Assembly (NCBI GenBank): GCA_009692345.1 | Contig: SHZI01000015.1 | Span: forward strand, 1-40,014 | DNA: 40,014 nucleotides | Origin: Gammaproteobacteria bacterium | GTDB lineage: Bacteria > Pseudomonadota > Gammaproteobacteria > Steroidobacterales > GCA-2729495 | Direction: 5' to 3' | Shown: positions 24,228 through 35,026 of the stretch, in pieces | How positions within the stretch are numbered: position 1 is the first letter of the stretch | How the letters are laid out: each line of letters opens with the position of its first letter | Program-made: the position numbers and the translations under genes | The notes under the pieces: model-generated | Database searches by the model: none | Told to the model about the DNA's origin: nothing | What the model saw: the letters and a program-made list of their open reading frames with translations, nothing else

Positions 24228-25861
24228 CTGCCCGGCACCGACCGGTAGCCCGACGTGATCGGGTAGCGCCAGTCCCGGCCGAAGGCGCGACTCGAGATCC
24301 GGACCCCGGGCGGCGCCTGCCGCCGTTTGTACTCCGCCCGCCGCACCATCTCCAGCACCCGCGCCGTCACCGCCGGCTCAAAACCGCGGGCGGCGATCTC
24401 TTCCACGGAACGGTTCTCCAGGATCAGCGCGTCCAGAATCGGGTCGAGCACGTCGTAGGGCGGCAGGGAGTCGCTGTCCTTCTGGTCGGGACGCAATTCG
24501 GCACTGGGCGGCCGCGTGATCACACGCTCCGGAATCACGGGCGACAGCGAGTTCCGGTAGCGGGCAAGCTTAAACACCAGCGTCTTCGTGCAATCCTTGA
24601 TCGGGGCGAAGCCACCGGCCATATCGCCGTAGAGCGTGGCATAGCCCACCGCCATCTCGCTCTTGTTGCCGGTCGCCAGCACCATGCGCCCGGTCTTGTT
24701 CGAGAGCGCCATGAGCAGGATGCCCCGGGCGCGGGACTGGAGGTTCTCTTCGGTCGTATCTTCCGGCAGCCCCGCGAACAGACCGGCCAGCGCAGCGCGT
24801 GCGGCGCCCACGAGCCCGTCAATCGGCAGCACCTGGTAGTCCACGCCTATCTGTCGCGCCTGGAGTGCAGCATCCTCGATGCTTATGGCCGCCGTATACC
24901 GGTAGGGCATCATCACGGCCTGGACTGCCGCCGCACCGATCGCGTCCACCGCAATGGCCAGCGTCAACGCCGAATCGATGCCGCCCGACAGCCCCAGAAC
25001 GACGCCTGGAAAACCGTTCTTGCGCACGTAGTCGCGGACGCCTACAACCAGCGCGCCGTAGACGCTGGCCACCGCGTCCGGTAGCGGACCTGGGCGCACG
25101 CCGTCCGGTACGACGCCTGCGCCGCTGCGGCGGAGCGTCACCACCGGCATACAGGGCTCGAGCGCAGGGGCACGAAACACCGTGCTTCCCCCACGATCGA
25201 CGACGCAGGAGCCGCCGTCGAAGACCAGCTCATCCTGCCCGCCCACCATATTGAGATAGATGAGCGGGACGCCGGTTTCCCGGGCGCGGGCCGCCAGTAC
25301 CTGTTCACGCTGGGCTTGCTTGCCAATTTCGAAGGGCGAACCATTGATGACCAGGATGACCTCGGCCCCCGCGGCTGTCGCCTGGGCCGACGGTTCGGGC
25401 TGCCACAGGTCCTCGCAGATGCCGAGCCCGAGCTTGATACCGCGGAACTCGACGACTGTCGGACCCGTGCCGGGTGTGAAGTACCGTTCTTCATCAAACA
25501 CGCTGTAGTTCGGCAGGCAGCACTTGCGGTAGCTGGCGACCTGCTTGCCGGCGACCAGCAGCGCCACGGAATTGTAGATGTGGTGGTCTGCGTATTCGGG
25601 ATAGCCGACGAGTGCTGCCACCTCACCAGTGCCCGCGGCCAGTCGGGCGAGTGCATCGGCAACTTGCCGGCGCAAACCGGCGTGCAGCAGCAGGTCTTCC
25701 GGCGGATACCCGCACAGGGCGAGTTCCGGGAACATCACCAGGTCGGCCGACCGGTCGCTCTGCACCTGGCCGAGCAAAGCACTGATGCGGGCCGTATTCC
25801 CCGCCACGTCCCCCACCAGGAAATTCTGCTGGGCAAGCGCGATGCGGAGCGTGTCGGTCAG
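24224..25861 (-). CDS. nadE: Glutamine-dependent NAD+ synthetase (probable CTG start)
   Basis: About 545 residues. Amidates deamido-NAD with ammonia released from glutamine. The N-terminal nitrilase-type glutaminase has E46 in [17 protein letters not shown]113 in [12 protein letters not shown] and C149 in [11 protein letters not shown]. The C-terminal synthetase has the P-loop SGGIDS at 292-297. The first conventional start is GTG 25816, but the family's first strand ([14 protein letters not shown]) lies before it. No ATG, GTG or TTG exists between GTG 25816 and the upstream in-frame stop. CTG 25861 sits 8 bases after AGGAG (25874-25870) and overlaps the sucD stop as CTGA, so it is chosen. 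It is translationally coupled to sucD and convergent with the DUF4404 gene. Confidence 0.92.
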   Translation of the reverse strand: MTDTLRIALAQQNFLVGDVAGNTARISALLGQVQSDRSADLVMFPELALCGYPPEDLLLHAGLRRQVADALARLAAGTGEVAALVGYPEYADHHIYNSVALLVAGKQVASYRKCCLPNYSVFDEERYFTPGTGPTVVEFRGIKLGLGICEDLWQPEPSAQATAAGAEVILVINGSPFEIGKQAQREQVLAARARETGVPLIYLNMVGGQDELVFDGGSCVVDRGGSTVFRAPALEPCMPVVTLRRSGAGVVPDGVRPGPLPDAVASVYGALVVGVRDYVRKNGFPGVVLGLSGGIDSALTLAIAVDAIGAAAVQAVMMPYRYTAAISIEDAALQARQIGVDYQVLPIDGLVGAARAALAGLFAGLPEDTTEENLQSRARGILLMALSNKTGRMVLATGNKSEMAVGYATLYGDMAGGFAPIKDCTKTLVFKLARYRNSLSPVIPERVITRPPSAELRPDQKDSDSLPPYDVLDPILDALILENRSVEEIAARGFEPAVTARVLEMVRRAEYKRRQAPPGVRISSRAFGRDWRYPITSGYRSVPGS

Positions 25862-26727
25862 CGCAGCAACTCCTGCATCGCGCTGCCGAGTTCGGCAGGC
25901 GAGCGGACCGTGCGGACTGAGGCCTTCTCAAGGGCGGCGAACTTGGCGGCGGCCGTGCCCTCGCCGCCAGAAACAATGGCGCCGGCGTGGCCCATGCGCT
26001 TGCCGGGCGGCGCGGTGACGCCGGCGATGTAAGCCACCACGGGCTTGGTGACGTGCTGCTGTATGTAGCGGGCGGCCGCCTCTTCATCGGTGCCGCCGAT
26101 CTCACCGACCATGATGATGCCGTCCGTGGCCGGGTCCTGCTGAAACAACTCCAGGCAGTCGATAAAGTTCATGCCCCGCACCGGATCCCCGCCGATACCG
26201 ATGCAGGTGGTCTGGCCGAGGCCATTGCGGGTGGTCTGATACACGGCCTCGTAGGTCAACGTGCCTGAGCGGGACACAATGCCCACCCGGCCCGGCTGGT
26301 GAATGAAGCCCGGCATGATGCCGATCTTGCACTCGCCCGGCGTGATGATTCCGGGGCAATTCGGACCGATCAGCCGGCAGTCGTGCTCCTTGAGCGCCGC
26401 CTTGACCCGCACCATGTCGAGCACCGGGATGCCCTCGGTAATGCAGACGATCAGTTTCACGCCCGCGTCCGCCGCGGCGAGAATGGCATCGGCGGCGCCG
26501 GGGGCCGGGACGAAGATCACGCTGACGTCGGCGCCCGTGGCTTTTACCGCTTCCGGCATGGTGTTGTAGACGGGAATGCCGAGGTGCTCAGTGCCGCCGC
26601 GGCCTGGCGTGCAGCCGGCCACGATCTGCGTACCGTATTCGATGCACTGCTGGGCGTGGAACGACCCCTGCTTGCCGGTGAGGCCCTGGCAGATGATCTT
26701 CGAATTTTTGTTGACGAGTACGCTCAT
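25858..26727 (-). CDS. sucD: Succinyl-CoA synthetase alpha subunit
   Basis: 289 residues. TCA-cycle enzyme subunit that binds CoA and carries the phosphohistidine. CoA-binding [18 protein letters not shown] is at 16-33, the ligase motif is SRSGTLTYE, and the active-site His is H247 in [20 protein letters not shown]. The start ATG overlaps the sucC stop as ATGA, and its stop overlaps the probable nadE start. It forms a heterodimer or heterotetramer with the sucC product. Confidence 0.96.
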   Translation of the reverse strand: MSVLVNKNSKIICQGLTGKQGSFHAQQCIEYGTQIVAGCTPGRGGTEHLGIPVYNTMPEAVKATGADVSVIFVPAPGAADAILAAADAGVKLIVCITEGIPVLDMVRVKAALKEHDCRLIGPNCPGIITPGECKIGIMPGFIHQPGRVGIVSRSGTLTYEAVYQTTRNGLGQTTCIGIGGDPVRGMNFIDCLELFQQDPATDGIIMVGEIGGTDEEAAARYIQQHVTKPVVAYIAGVTAPPGKRMGHAGAIVSGGEGTAAAKFAALEKASVRTVRSPAELGSAMQELLR

Positions 26728-27902
26728 GTGGTTGGGGTCGCGCGTGAACGCGCTCCTACAGCCTTGCGGGCCGCGTCGGTGAGGTCGTCGGCGGTTGTGA
26801 TGGCCAGGCCGCTATCTTTCAGCATCTTCCGGCCCTGATCCACGTTGGTCCCTTCGAGACGCACGACGACCGGCACCGCCACGTTCACGTCCCGCACCGC
26901 GCTGATGATGCCTTCCGCGATCAGGTCGCAGCGGACGATCCCGCCAAAGATGTTCACCAGGATCACTTTCACCTGGGGATTGGAGAGGATCAGCTTGAAG
27001 GCCGCTGCGACCCGCTCCGGCGTGGCGCCACCGCCCACGTCGAGGAAGTTGGCCGGCACGCCACCGTGGAGCTTGATGAGATCCATGGTGGCCATCGCGA
27101 GTCCGGCACCATTCACCATGCAGGCAATGTTGCCGTCGAGGGAGACATAGTTCAGGTCGTGCTCGGCAGCCCGGCGCTCCATGTCGTCTTCCTGGCTGGG
27201 GTCCCGCATGGTCTGCAGTTCCCGCTGCCGGAACAGCGCGTTCTCGTCGATGTTGATCTTGCCGTCGAGGGCCACCAGGTCGCCGGCGGCCGTCACGATG
27301 AGGGGATTGATCTCCAGCAGACTGGCATCGCAGTCATTGAAGAGGCGGTAGAGCTTCATCGCCATCGCCACGAACTGGGTGACCTGCTCGTTGGTCAGGC
27401 CCAGGCCGTAACCCAACTGCCGCGCCTGGTAGGGCTGCAGGCCGGCGGCGGGATTGACGGCGGTGGTCAGGATCTTTTCCGGGGTCGTCGCGGCCACTTC
27501 CTCGATGTCCATGCCGCCGGCGGCCGAGCCGATGAAGGCGATGCGTTCCTTGCTGCGATCGACGAGCAGGCTCAGGTACAGCTCCCGGGCGATGTCGCTG
27601 CCAGACTCCACGTACACCTGGTTCACGGGCATCCCCTGGGGACCCGTCTGCTTGGTCACGAGGCGGGTGCCGAGCAGGCTCCGGGCCAGCTGGCCAACCT
27701 CCTCCGGGCTGCGGGCCAGCTTGACGCCGCCTGCCTTGCCCCGGCCACCCGCGTGGACCTGGGCCTTGACCACCCACAACTTCCCGCCGATGCGCCCCGC
27801 CGCGGCCGCGGCCTGGGCTGAGGTGGCAGCGACTTCGCCCGCCGGCACGGGAATCTGAAAGCGCCGAAACAGCTCTTTAGCCTGGTATTCGTGGAGATTC
27901 AT
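26724..27902 (-). CDS. sucC: Succinyl-CoA synthetase beta subunit (REP-extended C-terminus)
   Basis: 392 residues. The ATP-grasp subunit of succinyl-CoA synthetase: [19 protein letters not shown] at the N-terminus, [37 protein letters not shown], and [13 protein letters not shown] near the C-terminal CoA-ligase domain. The normal protein would end shortly after [10 protein letters not shown]. Here the frame continues as [10 protein letters not shown], and the DNA for this tail is a REP-like sequence (see 26737-26762). The stop overlaps the sucD ATG. The extra residues are at a surface-exposed end and probably tolerated. Confidence 0.95.
   Translation of the reverse strand: MNLHEYQAKELFRRFQIPVPAGEVAATSAQAAAAAGRIGGKLWVVKAQVHAGGRGKAGGVKLARSPEEVGQLARSLLGTRLVTKQTGPQGMPVNQVYVESGSDIARELYLSLLVDRSKERIAFIGSAAGGMDIEEVAATTPEKILTTAVNPAAGLQPYQARQLGYGLGLTNEQVTQFVAMAMKLYRLFNDCDASLLEINPLIVTAAGDLVALDGKINIDENALFRQRELQTMRDPSQEDDMERRAAEHDLNYVSLDGNIACMVNGAGLAMATMDLIKLHGGVPANFLDVGGGATPERVAAAFKLILSNPQVKVILVNIFGGIVRCDLIAEGIISAVRDVNVAVPVVVRLEGTNVDQGRKMLKDSGLAITTADDLTDAARKAVGARSRATPTT
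26737..26762. repeat. REP-like palindrome inside the 3' end of sucC
   Basis: On the minus strand the sequence GTAGGAGCGCGTTCACGCGC occurs, with GCGCG/CGCGC arms (26740-26744 and 26749-26753) around TGAA. It closely resembles REP elements of Pseudomonas and Xanthomonas, which read GTAGGAGCGCGCTTGCGCGC or similar. It encodes the last residues of SucC and ends just before the sucD ATG. Only this one copy was noticed in the window. Confidence 0.65.
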
Positions 27903-28029
27903 GCGGATGTGCCCGGGGCGGAAGGCGGCTATTGTGGGGGAATTGTGCGCTGAGTCAAAGTGCGAGGGCGGTCATGCATCCCGCCGCGCCGCCAGACATA
28001 ATGCCCCCTGGCATTCCCGGTCTGCACGC

Positions 28030-29682
28030 ATGGCTACTGCCGAACAGACTCTCCACACACCGCTGCGCGCGCCCGCGGAGGAGTTCACCCGGACCATCGG
28101 CAACGATGTGTCCCGGCGGGTGCTGCGCTTCGTTGGGGTGTTCCGCGCCGTGATCAGCCCCTCCATGCTGATCATTGCCCTGGGCTACCCGGTCGCGCCG
28201 ATTCTGGGCACCCGGGATCCCGAACTCTTCCTCCTGACCGCAGCGGCCTACTGCCTGCTGTCCCTGGCGATACTGGCCTGGCAGTGGCAGCGGCCCGTGA
28301 TCCTGCCCCGGGTTGCCCTGCTGGAGCTGGGCGCCGACATTCTCGCGGTGACGGTGCTGATGCACGCGAGCGGCGGCATCCAGAGTGGCATCGGCGGCCT
28401 GCTGGTTGTCTTTGTCGGCGCAGCGAGCCTCACCCTCAGGGGCCCGCAGGCCTTTTTCGGGGCGGCAGTGGCCGCCCTCGCCGTGCTCGCGGAACAAGCC
28501 ATCAGCGTGCTGGACCAGGCCGCGCCCAGCGGGGAGTTCGTGGCCTCCGGGGTCCTGGGCGCCATCATTTTCATGATTGCCTCGGCCGCCTGGCCGCTGG
28601 CCCGGCGGCTGGAGGAAAGCGAGGTGCTGGCCCACCAGCGAGGCATCGACCTGGCCAATCTCGCCCAGCTCAACGAGTACGTCATCCAGAACCTGCGGGA
28701 AAGCATCGTGGTGGTGGATGAAGCGAACCGCATCCGGCTGATCAACCAGTCCGCCGCGGAACACGCCGGCATCCGGACGCGGGAGCCGGGCCAGGACCTG
28801 GCGCGGCTGGCGCCTCATCTGAGCAGGATGCTCGCGGACTGGCGGCGCCAGGGCAATCCGTTGTTGGAGCCACCCTCTTTCCTGTCTGCTGACGGGAGCA
28901 CCCGCATCAACGCCTACCTGGCGCCCCTCGGTAGCCGGGAGGACGGACCGGTGCTGATGTTCCTGGAAGATGCCGGACTCCTGGCGCAGAAGGTCCAGCA
29001 GTCGAAGCTGGCGGCGCTGGGCCGTCTCTCGGCCAGTATCGCCCACGAGATCCGCAACCCGGTGGGCGCGCTCAGTCACGCCAGCCAGCTGCTGGAGGAA
29101 TCGCCCGGCTTGAGCCCGGATGATCGCCGCCTCATCGACATCATCCAGACGAATTCGAAGCGCGTGAACGAGATCGTCGAGAACGTGCTGCAGCTCACCC
29201 GGCGGGAGAGCAGCCGCCCGGAGCTCATCTACCTGGCCGGCTGGACCCGGGAGTTTGCCGCCGAGTTCAGCTCCACCCTCGAACTCCAAGAAGGCCAGGT
29301 CACGGTGCTGCCGGTGGAGGACGTGGAAGTCCGCATGGACCCGAGCCATCTGCGCCAGATTGTCTGGAATCTCTGCGATAACGCAGTGAAGTACGCCAGC
29401 AGCAACGGCGGTATCGCCGTGGAACTCAACTTCGGCCGGCTGCCGGGGAGTCGCCGCCCCTACCTGGAAGTGGCAGATTCCGGTCCCGGCATTCCGGAAG
29501 CGCTGCGGGAGCAGATCTTCGAGCCCTTCGCCACGGGCCGGAACGGCGGCAGCGGCCTCGGCCTCTTCATCTCCCGGGAGCTCTGCGAGTGCAACCGGGC
29601 CGCACTGATCCACGAGGCCCGCCCTGTCCAGGGCAGTATCTTCCGCATCGTCTTCGCTGATCCGGCGCGGTGGGAGAGCTAG
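28030..29682 (+). CDS. pilS: Type IV pilus sensor histidine kinase PilS
   Basis: 550 residues. Six membrane segments occupy about residues 35-190, followed by a PAS domain (LNEYVIQNLRESIVVVDEAN). The HisKA box has H339 in ASIAHEIRNPVGALSH, and the ATPase domain has the N-box VWNLCDNAVKYAS and G-boxes DSGPGIPEALRE and GSGLGLFISREL. It senses pilin level in the inner membrane and phosphorylates PilR. ATG 28030 is chosen because the upstream codons (open from about 27901) do not look like protein and this start leaves the normal N-terminus; the ribosome site is poor. Three bases separate it from pilR. Confidence 0.92.
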   Translation: MATAEQTLHTPLRAPAEEFTRTIGNDVSRRVLRFVGVFRAVISPSMLIIALGYPVAPILGTRDPELFLLTAAAYCLLSLAILAWQWQRPVILPRVALLELGADILAVTVLMHASGGIQSGIGGLLVVFVGAASLTLRGPQAFFGAAVAALAVLAEQAISVLDQAAPSGEFVASGVLGAIIFMIASAAWPLARRLEESEVLAHQRGIDLANLAQLNEYVIQNLRESIVVVDEANRIRLINQSAAEHAGIRTREPGQDLARLAPHLSRMLADWRRQGNPLLEPPSFLSADGSTRINAYLAPLGSREDGPVLMFLEDAGLLAQKVQQSKLAALGRLSASIAHEIRNPVGALSHASQLLEESPGLSPDDRRLIDIIQTNSKRVNEIVENVLQLTRRESSRPELIYLAGWTREFAAEFSSTLELQEGQVTVLPVEDVEVRMDPSHLRQIVWNLCDNAVKYASSNGGIAVELNFGRLPGSRRPYLEVADSGPGIPEALREQIFEPFATGRNGGSGLGLFISRELCECNRAALIHEARPVQGSIFRIVFADPARWES

Positions 29683-29685
29683 ACC

Positions 29686-31032
<1,347 letters not shown>

Positions 31033-31185
31033 CCGGGTGCGCCCAAAAGCGTCACAAAGTGACCTGCAGCGTCCGATCAGCCCGTAAACCCTGGTGAGCT
31101 TATGTCGCCCCACCCGCAGCCGGAACCCCAGGTAAGTAGTTTTTTGCTTTTTACATCAATCAGATAGGGCCCAACAAACCTGGGC

Positions 31186-31200
31186 TGGCATGGAACCTGC
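31186..31200 (+). promoter_or_regulatory. Sigma-54 (-24/-12) promoter of pilA
   Basis: TGGCATGGAACCTGC matches the sigma-54 consensus TGGCACG-N4-TTGC at 9 of 11 defined positions, with the essential GG and GC correctly spaced. Transcription would start near 31212, about 64 bases before pilA. In the 243-base gap after pilR there is also an A/T-rich stretch (31138-31165) with a weak IHF-like match, suitable for looping by PilR. No other gene is seen in the gap. Confidence 0.8.
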
Positions 31201-31275
31201 AAAGTTCCTCCCGCAGGCTTCGGCCGCAACGTGATTCTGGTTCTCGATCCCTTAAACCTTTCGGAGAGTGCACAC

Positions 31276-31776
31276 ATGATGACAACCGTTCAAAAGGGCT
31301 TCACGCTCATCGAGTTGATGATCGTGGTGGCCATCATCGGCATCCTGGCGGCCATCGCCATTCCGGCCTACCAGGACTACACCATCCGTTCCCAGGTGAC
31401 GGAAGGCCTGAGCCTGGCCAGCGCCGTGAAGACGGGCGTGGCTGAGGCTTTTTCCAACACGGGCGTCTGGCCGGTGGACCTGGATGCCGCTGGTGGCGAT
31501 ACCGCTACCCCGCCGTCCGGCAAGTATGTCTCTGGCATCCTCGTCGACGACGGCACGATCACCATCACCTACGGTAACGACGCGAACGCCACCATTCTCG
31601 GCGACCTCTTGTCGCTGAAGCCGATGGTCAGCGCCAACAACGACGTCGTCTGGCTCTGCGGCTACTTCACGGGGTCCAGCTCGGCGCTGATAGACCCGGT
31701 GGCTGGTCCCTCCGGCCTCGATCAGACGGACCTGGACCCCAAGTACCTGCCCCAGTCCTGCCGCCTCGAGGCCTAA
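31276..31776 (+). CDS. pilA: Type IV major pilin PilA
   Basis: 166 residues from ATG 31276 (ATG 31279 equally possible); GGAGAG lies about 9 bases upstream. Short leader MMTTVQKG is cut by PilD before FTLIELMIVVAIIGILAAIA, the class III signal/transmembrane helix, with Glu5 present. IPAYQDYTIRSQVTEGL continues the N-terminal helix. A C-terminal disulfide loop is likely between the Cys in WLCGYF and the Cys in PQSCRLEA. The globular domain differs from well-known pilins, as is usual. Located between pilR and pilB and followed by a strong terminator. Confidence 0.95.
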   Translation: MMTTVQKGFTLIELMIVVAIIGILAAIAIPAYQDYTIRSQVTEGLSLASAVKTGVAEAFSNTGVWPVDLDAAGGDTATPPSGKYVSGILVDDGTITITYGNDANATILGDLLSLKPMVSANNDVVWLCGYFTGSSSALIDPVAGPSGLDQTDLDPKYLPQSCRLEA

Positions 31777-31838
31777 GAGTCGCCTGACGACTCTGGACTA
31801 CCGGAAGGCCCCTGCCGCAAGGCAGGGGCCTTTTCTTT
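31776..31838 (+). terminator. Rho-independent terminator after pilA
   Basis: A perfect 12-base stem, AAGGCCCCTGCC (31805-31816) and GGCAGGGGCCTT (31821-31832), closes a GCAA tetraloop and runs into TTTTCTTTT. A smaller hairpin, AGAGTCG/CGACTCT (31776-31794), begins in the pilA stop codon just before it. The pair should end most pilA transcripts and separate pilA from pilB. Between 31840 and 32018 nothing but the pilB leader is seen. Confidence 0.9.
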
Positions 31839-32018
31839 TGCCGATGCGGGCCCGGGGAGCCGGCTGGCGCAGAAATCGGCGAAAGGCGTGCATTGGCCGG
31901 TTGCGTCAGCACGCAAACCTTAGTAACACTACACTTACCCTAATGCCGTCGTTGGGGCGCAGGGTCCGGTTGGGCCGGCTGCGGGCCCGCTAACGGGCAC
32001 TGGGGATGCAAGGAGCCT

Positions 32019-33743
32019 ATGGCCGTTTCCGCCACCAATTCCGCCCTGAGCGGCCTTTCCCGGCGGCTCGTGCAGGATGGCCTGATCGCTGAGAATGAGG
32101 TCCTCCAGGCCCTGAAGGGGGCCCAGGCCCAGCGCATCACGCTGGTCGCGTACCTGGTGGGACAGCAGCTGATCCAGGCCCAGCAGATCGCCGTCGCCGC
32201 GGCCTCCGAGTTTGGCGTGCCGCTGCTCGACCTGGACGCCATGGACCTGGACCTGGAGGCCGTCAAGTCGGTCGACCATCGCCTGCTCGCCAAGCACCAG
32301 GTGATCCCGCTGGTCCTGCGGGGCAAGCGCCTGTTCCTCGGGGTTGCGGATCCTACTGATCTGCCCGCCATCGACGAGATCAAGTTCCAGTCCGGGCTGC
32401 GCGTGGACCCGATCATCGTCGAGCAGGACAAGCTCGCGGCGATGGTCGCCAGGGCTCTGGAGGCCATTGACACCTCCATGGGTTCGTTCAGCGAGGATGA
32501 CTTCGATCTGGAGAGCCTCGAGGTCAGCGGTGGCGACGACGATGTCGTGGACGATGCCATCGCCCGGGATTACATTGAAGACGCACCGGTGGTGCGCTTC
32601 GTCAACAAGATCATGCTGGACGCGATCAAGCGGGGCGCATCGGACATCCACTTCGAACCCTACGAAAAGACCTACCGGGTGCGCACGCGCCTGGACGGCG
32701 TGCTGAAGCAGGTAGCGTCGCCGCCCCTGGCCCTGTCCAACAAGGTCACCGCGCGGCTCAAGGTCATGTCCCGGCTGGATATCGCCGAGCGGCGCGTGCC
32801 CCAGGACGGCCGCATCAAGCTGCGGCTGTCGAAGAACCGGGCCATCGACTTCCGCGTGAACTCCTGCCCCACCCTCTTCGGCGAGAAAGTGGTGCTGCGT
32901 ATCCTCGACCCGACCACCACCAAGCTCGGCATCGAGGTGCTGGGCTACGAAGACTTCCAGCGCAAGCTCTACCTGGACGCCCTCGCCAAGCCCTACGGGA
33001 TGATTCTCGTCACGGGCCCCACGGGCAGCGGCAAGACGGTGTCCCTGTACACCGGCATCAACATCCTGAACACCGAAGACCGGAATATCTCCACCTGCGA
33101 AGACCCGGTGGAAATCAACGTGCCTGGCATCAACCAGGTCAACGTCAATCCCAAGGTCGGGCTGCACTTCGCCACGGCGCTCAAGGCCTTCCTCCGGCAG
33201 GACCCGGACGTGATCATGGTCGGCGAAATCCGCGACCTGGAAACCGCCGAGACCGCCATCAAGGCCGCCCAGACGGGCCACCTGGTGCTCTCCACCCTGC
33301 ACACCAACGACGCGCCCCGCACCTTAAGCCGTCTCGTCGACATGGGCGTGAAGCCCTATGCCATTGCCACGTCCATCCACCTGATCATTGCCCAGCGCCT
33401 CGTCCGGCGGCTGTGTGAGCAGTGCAAGGAACTGCGGGACATCCCGGAGGAAGCCCTGCTGCAGGAGGGTTTTACCCGGGAAGACCTCCAGGGCCTCCGG
33501 ATCTTCGGCCCGGTGGGCTGCAAGGCCTGCAATGACGGCTACAAGAGCCGGGTGGGTATCTACCAGGTGATGCCCGTCACGGAAGCCATTGGCCGCATCA
33601 TTCTGGCCGGTGGCAACGCCGTCCAGATCGAGGAGCAGTCCATCAAGGACGGGGTCTGGACCCTGCGGCGCTCCGCGCTGCATAAAGTCAAGATGGGCGT
33701 CACAAGTCTTGAGGAAATCAACCGCGTTACGCTTGAGTCTTGA
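32019..33743 (+). CDS. pilB: Type IV pilus extension ATPase PilB
   Basis: 574 residues. Cytoplasmic hexameric motor driving pilin addition. An N-terminal MshEN-type domain (residues 10-150) is followed by the N2 domain (ASDIHFEPYEKTYRVRTRLD). Walker A is GPTGSGKT at 333-340, the Asp box is around EDPVEI, Walker B is RQDPDVIMVGEIRDLETA and the His box is TGHLVLSTLHTND. The zinc tetracysteine is CEQCKE with GCKACNDGYKSR. AAGGAG precedes the ATG at good spacing. The gene order pilB-pilC-pilD is standard. Confidence 0.96.
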   Translation: MAVSATNSALSGLSRRLVQDGLIAENEVLQALKGAQAQRITLVAYLVGQQLIQAQQIAVAAASEFGVPLLDLDAMDLDLEAVKSVDHRLLAKHQVIPLVLRGKRLFLGVADPTDLPAIDEIKFQSGLRVDPIIVEQDKLAAMVARALEAIDTSMGSFSEDDFDLESLEVSGGDDDVVDDAIARDYIEDAPVVRFVNKIMLDAIKRGASDIHFEPYEKTYRVRTRLDGVLKQVASPPLALSNKVTARLKVMSRLDIAERRVPQDGRIKLRLSKNRAIDFRVNSCPTLFGEKVVLRILDPTTTKLGIEVLGYEDFQRKLYLDALAKPYGMILVTGPTGSGKTVSLYTGINILNTEDRNISTCEDPVEINVPGINQVNVNPKVGLHFATALKAFLRQDPDVIMVGEIRDLETAETAIKAAQTGHLVLSTLHTNDAPRTLSRLVDMGVKPYAIATSIHLIIAQRLVRRLCEQCKELRDIPEEALLQEGFTREDLQGLRIFGPVGCKACNDGYKSRVGIYQVMPVTEAIGRIILAGGNAVQIEEQSIKDGVWTLRRSALHKVKMGVTSLEEINRVTLES

Positions 33744-33808
33744 TATGGTGGGCGGGGCATTGGGCGCCTTGATCCGACGGGATCAATTGTTTTTGGGGTT
33801 TGCGGATC

Positions 33809-35026
33809 ATGGCTAGCAGCGTTGCCATCACTCAGAGTCCCTTCACCTGGGAAGGGACGGACACCAAGGGCAATAAAGTCCGGGGCAAGACCCTGGCTGC
33901 CAGTGAGGCCGCCGTGCGCTCCCAGCTGCGCAAGCAGGGCGTCGTGCCGGTCCGGATCAGCAAGGAACTGACTTTTTTCAAGAGCAGCGGCAAGGTCACT
34001 CCCTACGACATCGCGATTTTCAGCCGGCAGCTGGCCACCATGCTCGGCGCCGGCATTCCCCTGGTTCAGGCCTTCGAGATCGTGGGCAGCGGCCACGACA
34101 ACCCGGCGATGCAGAAGCTGATCCTGGGCATGAAGACGGATCTGGAATCCGGCACCGCCCTCGCGGAAGCCCTCGGCCGCCACCCCCTGTACTTCGATGA
34201 CCTCTACATCAACCTGGTGACTGCCGGCGAACAGGCCGGCGCCCTGGACACACTCCTCGACAAGGTCGCCACGTACAAGGAAAAAACCGAGGACATCAAG
34301 AAGAAGATCAAGAAGGCGCTGTTTTACCCGGCCGCCGTCATGGTCGTGGCCGTGATCGTCACCATCATCCTGCTGATCTTCGTGATCCCCCAGTTCGAGT
34401 CGCTCTTCAAGGGCTTCGGCGCCGACCTGCCGGCGTTCACTCGCATGGTGATCAACCTGTCCGAATTCGTGCAGACCAAGGGCTGGTTTCTGGCTCTCGT
34501 GGTTGGTGGCGGCATCAGCTTTTACGTTTACACCCGCAAGCGGGTCGAGAAGCTGCGGGAGTTCGAAGACCGGCTTCTGCTCAAGCTGCCCATCGTCGGC
34601 AACATTATTGAAAAGGCCGCCGTGGCGCGTTTCGCCCGGACGCTTTCCACGATGTTCAGCGCCGGTGTCCCGCTTGTGGAAGCCCTGCAGTCCGTTGCCG
34701 GCGCCACCGGCAACATCGTGTATGAGAAGGCCGTGCTGTCCATGCGGGACGAAGTGTCCACGGGTCAGCGCCTGCAGCGGGCCATGGGAAATACGGGCAT
34801 CTTCCCCAACATGGTGATCCAGATGATCGCCGTGGGTGAGGAATCCGGCTCTCTCGACCAGATGTCTGCCAAGGTCGCCGACTTCTACGAGGCGGATGTG
34901 GACAATGCCGTGGACAGCATGAGCAGCCTGCTTGAGCCGCTCATCATGGCCATTCTCGGCGTCCTGGTCGGCGGCCTCGTGATCGCCATGTACCTGCCGA
35001 TCTTCAAGCTCGGTTCGGTCGTCTGA
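33809..35026 (+). CDS. pilC: Type IV pilus inner-membrane platform protein PilC
   Basis: 405 residues. Two GspF domains: FSRQLATMLGAGIPLVQAFE to LYINLVTAGEQAGALD in the first, and FARTLSTMFSAGVPLVEALQ to MIAVGEESGSLDQMS in the second. Membrane segments are near VMVVAVIVTIILLIFVIPQF, the middle hydrophobic stretch and the C-terminus (IMAILGVLVGGLVIAMYLPI). It interacts with PilB and the prepilin pool. ATG 33809 is preferred over the upstream TTG 33800. The stop TGA overlaps the probable pilD start. Confidence 0.95.
   Translation: MASSVAITQSPFTWEGTDTKGNKVRGKTLAASEAAVRSQLRKQGVVPVRISKELTFFKSSGKVTPYDIAIFSRQLATMLGAGIPLVQAFEIVGSGHDNPAMQKLILGMKTDLESGTALAEALGRHPLYFDDLYINLVTAGEQAGALDTLLDKVATYKEKTEDIKKKIKKALFYPAAVMVVAVIVTIILLIFVIPQFESLFKGFGADLPAFTRMVINLSEFVQTKGWFLALVVGGGISFYVYTRKRVEKLREFEDRLLLKLPIVGNIIEKAAVARFARTLSTMFSAGVPLVEALQSVAGATGNIVYEKAVLSMRDEVSTGQRLQRAMGNTGIFPNMVIQMIAVGEESGSLDQMSAKVADFYEADVDNAVDSMSSLLEPLIMAILGVLVGGLVIAMYLPIFKLGSVV

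Noticed and set aside
31935-33302. A 455-codon minus-strand frame opposite pilB
   Set aside because: Shadow of a confident pilB gene; no start signal and no domain.
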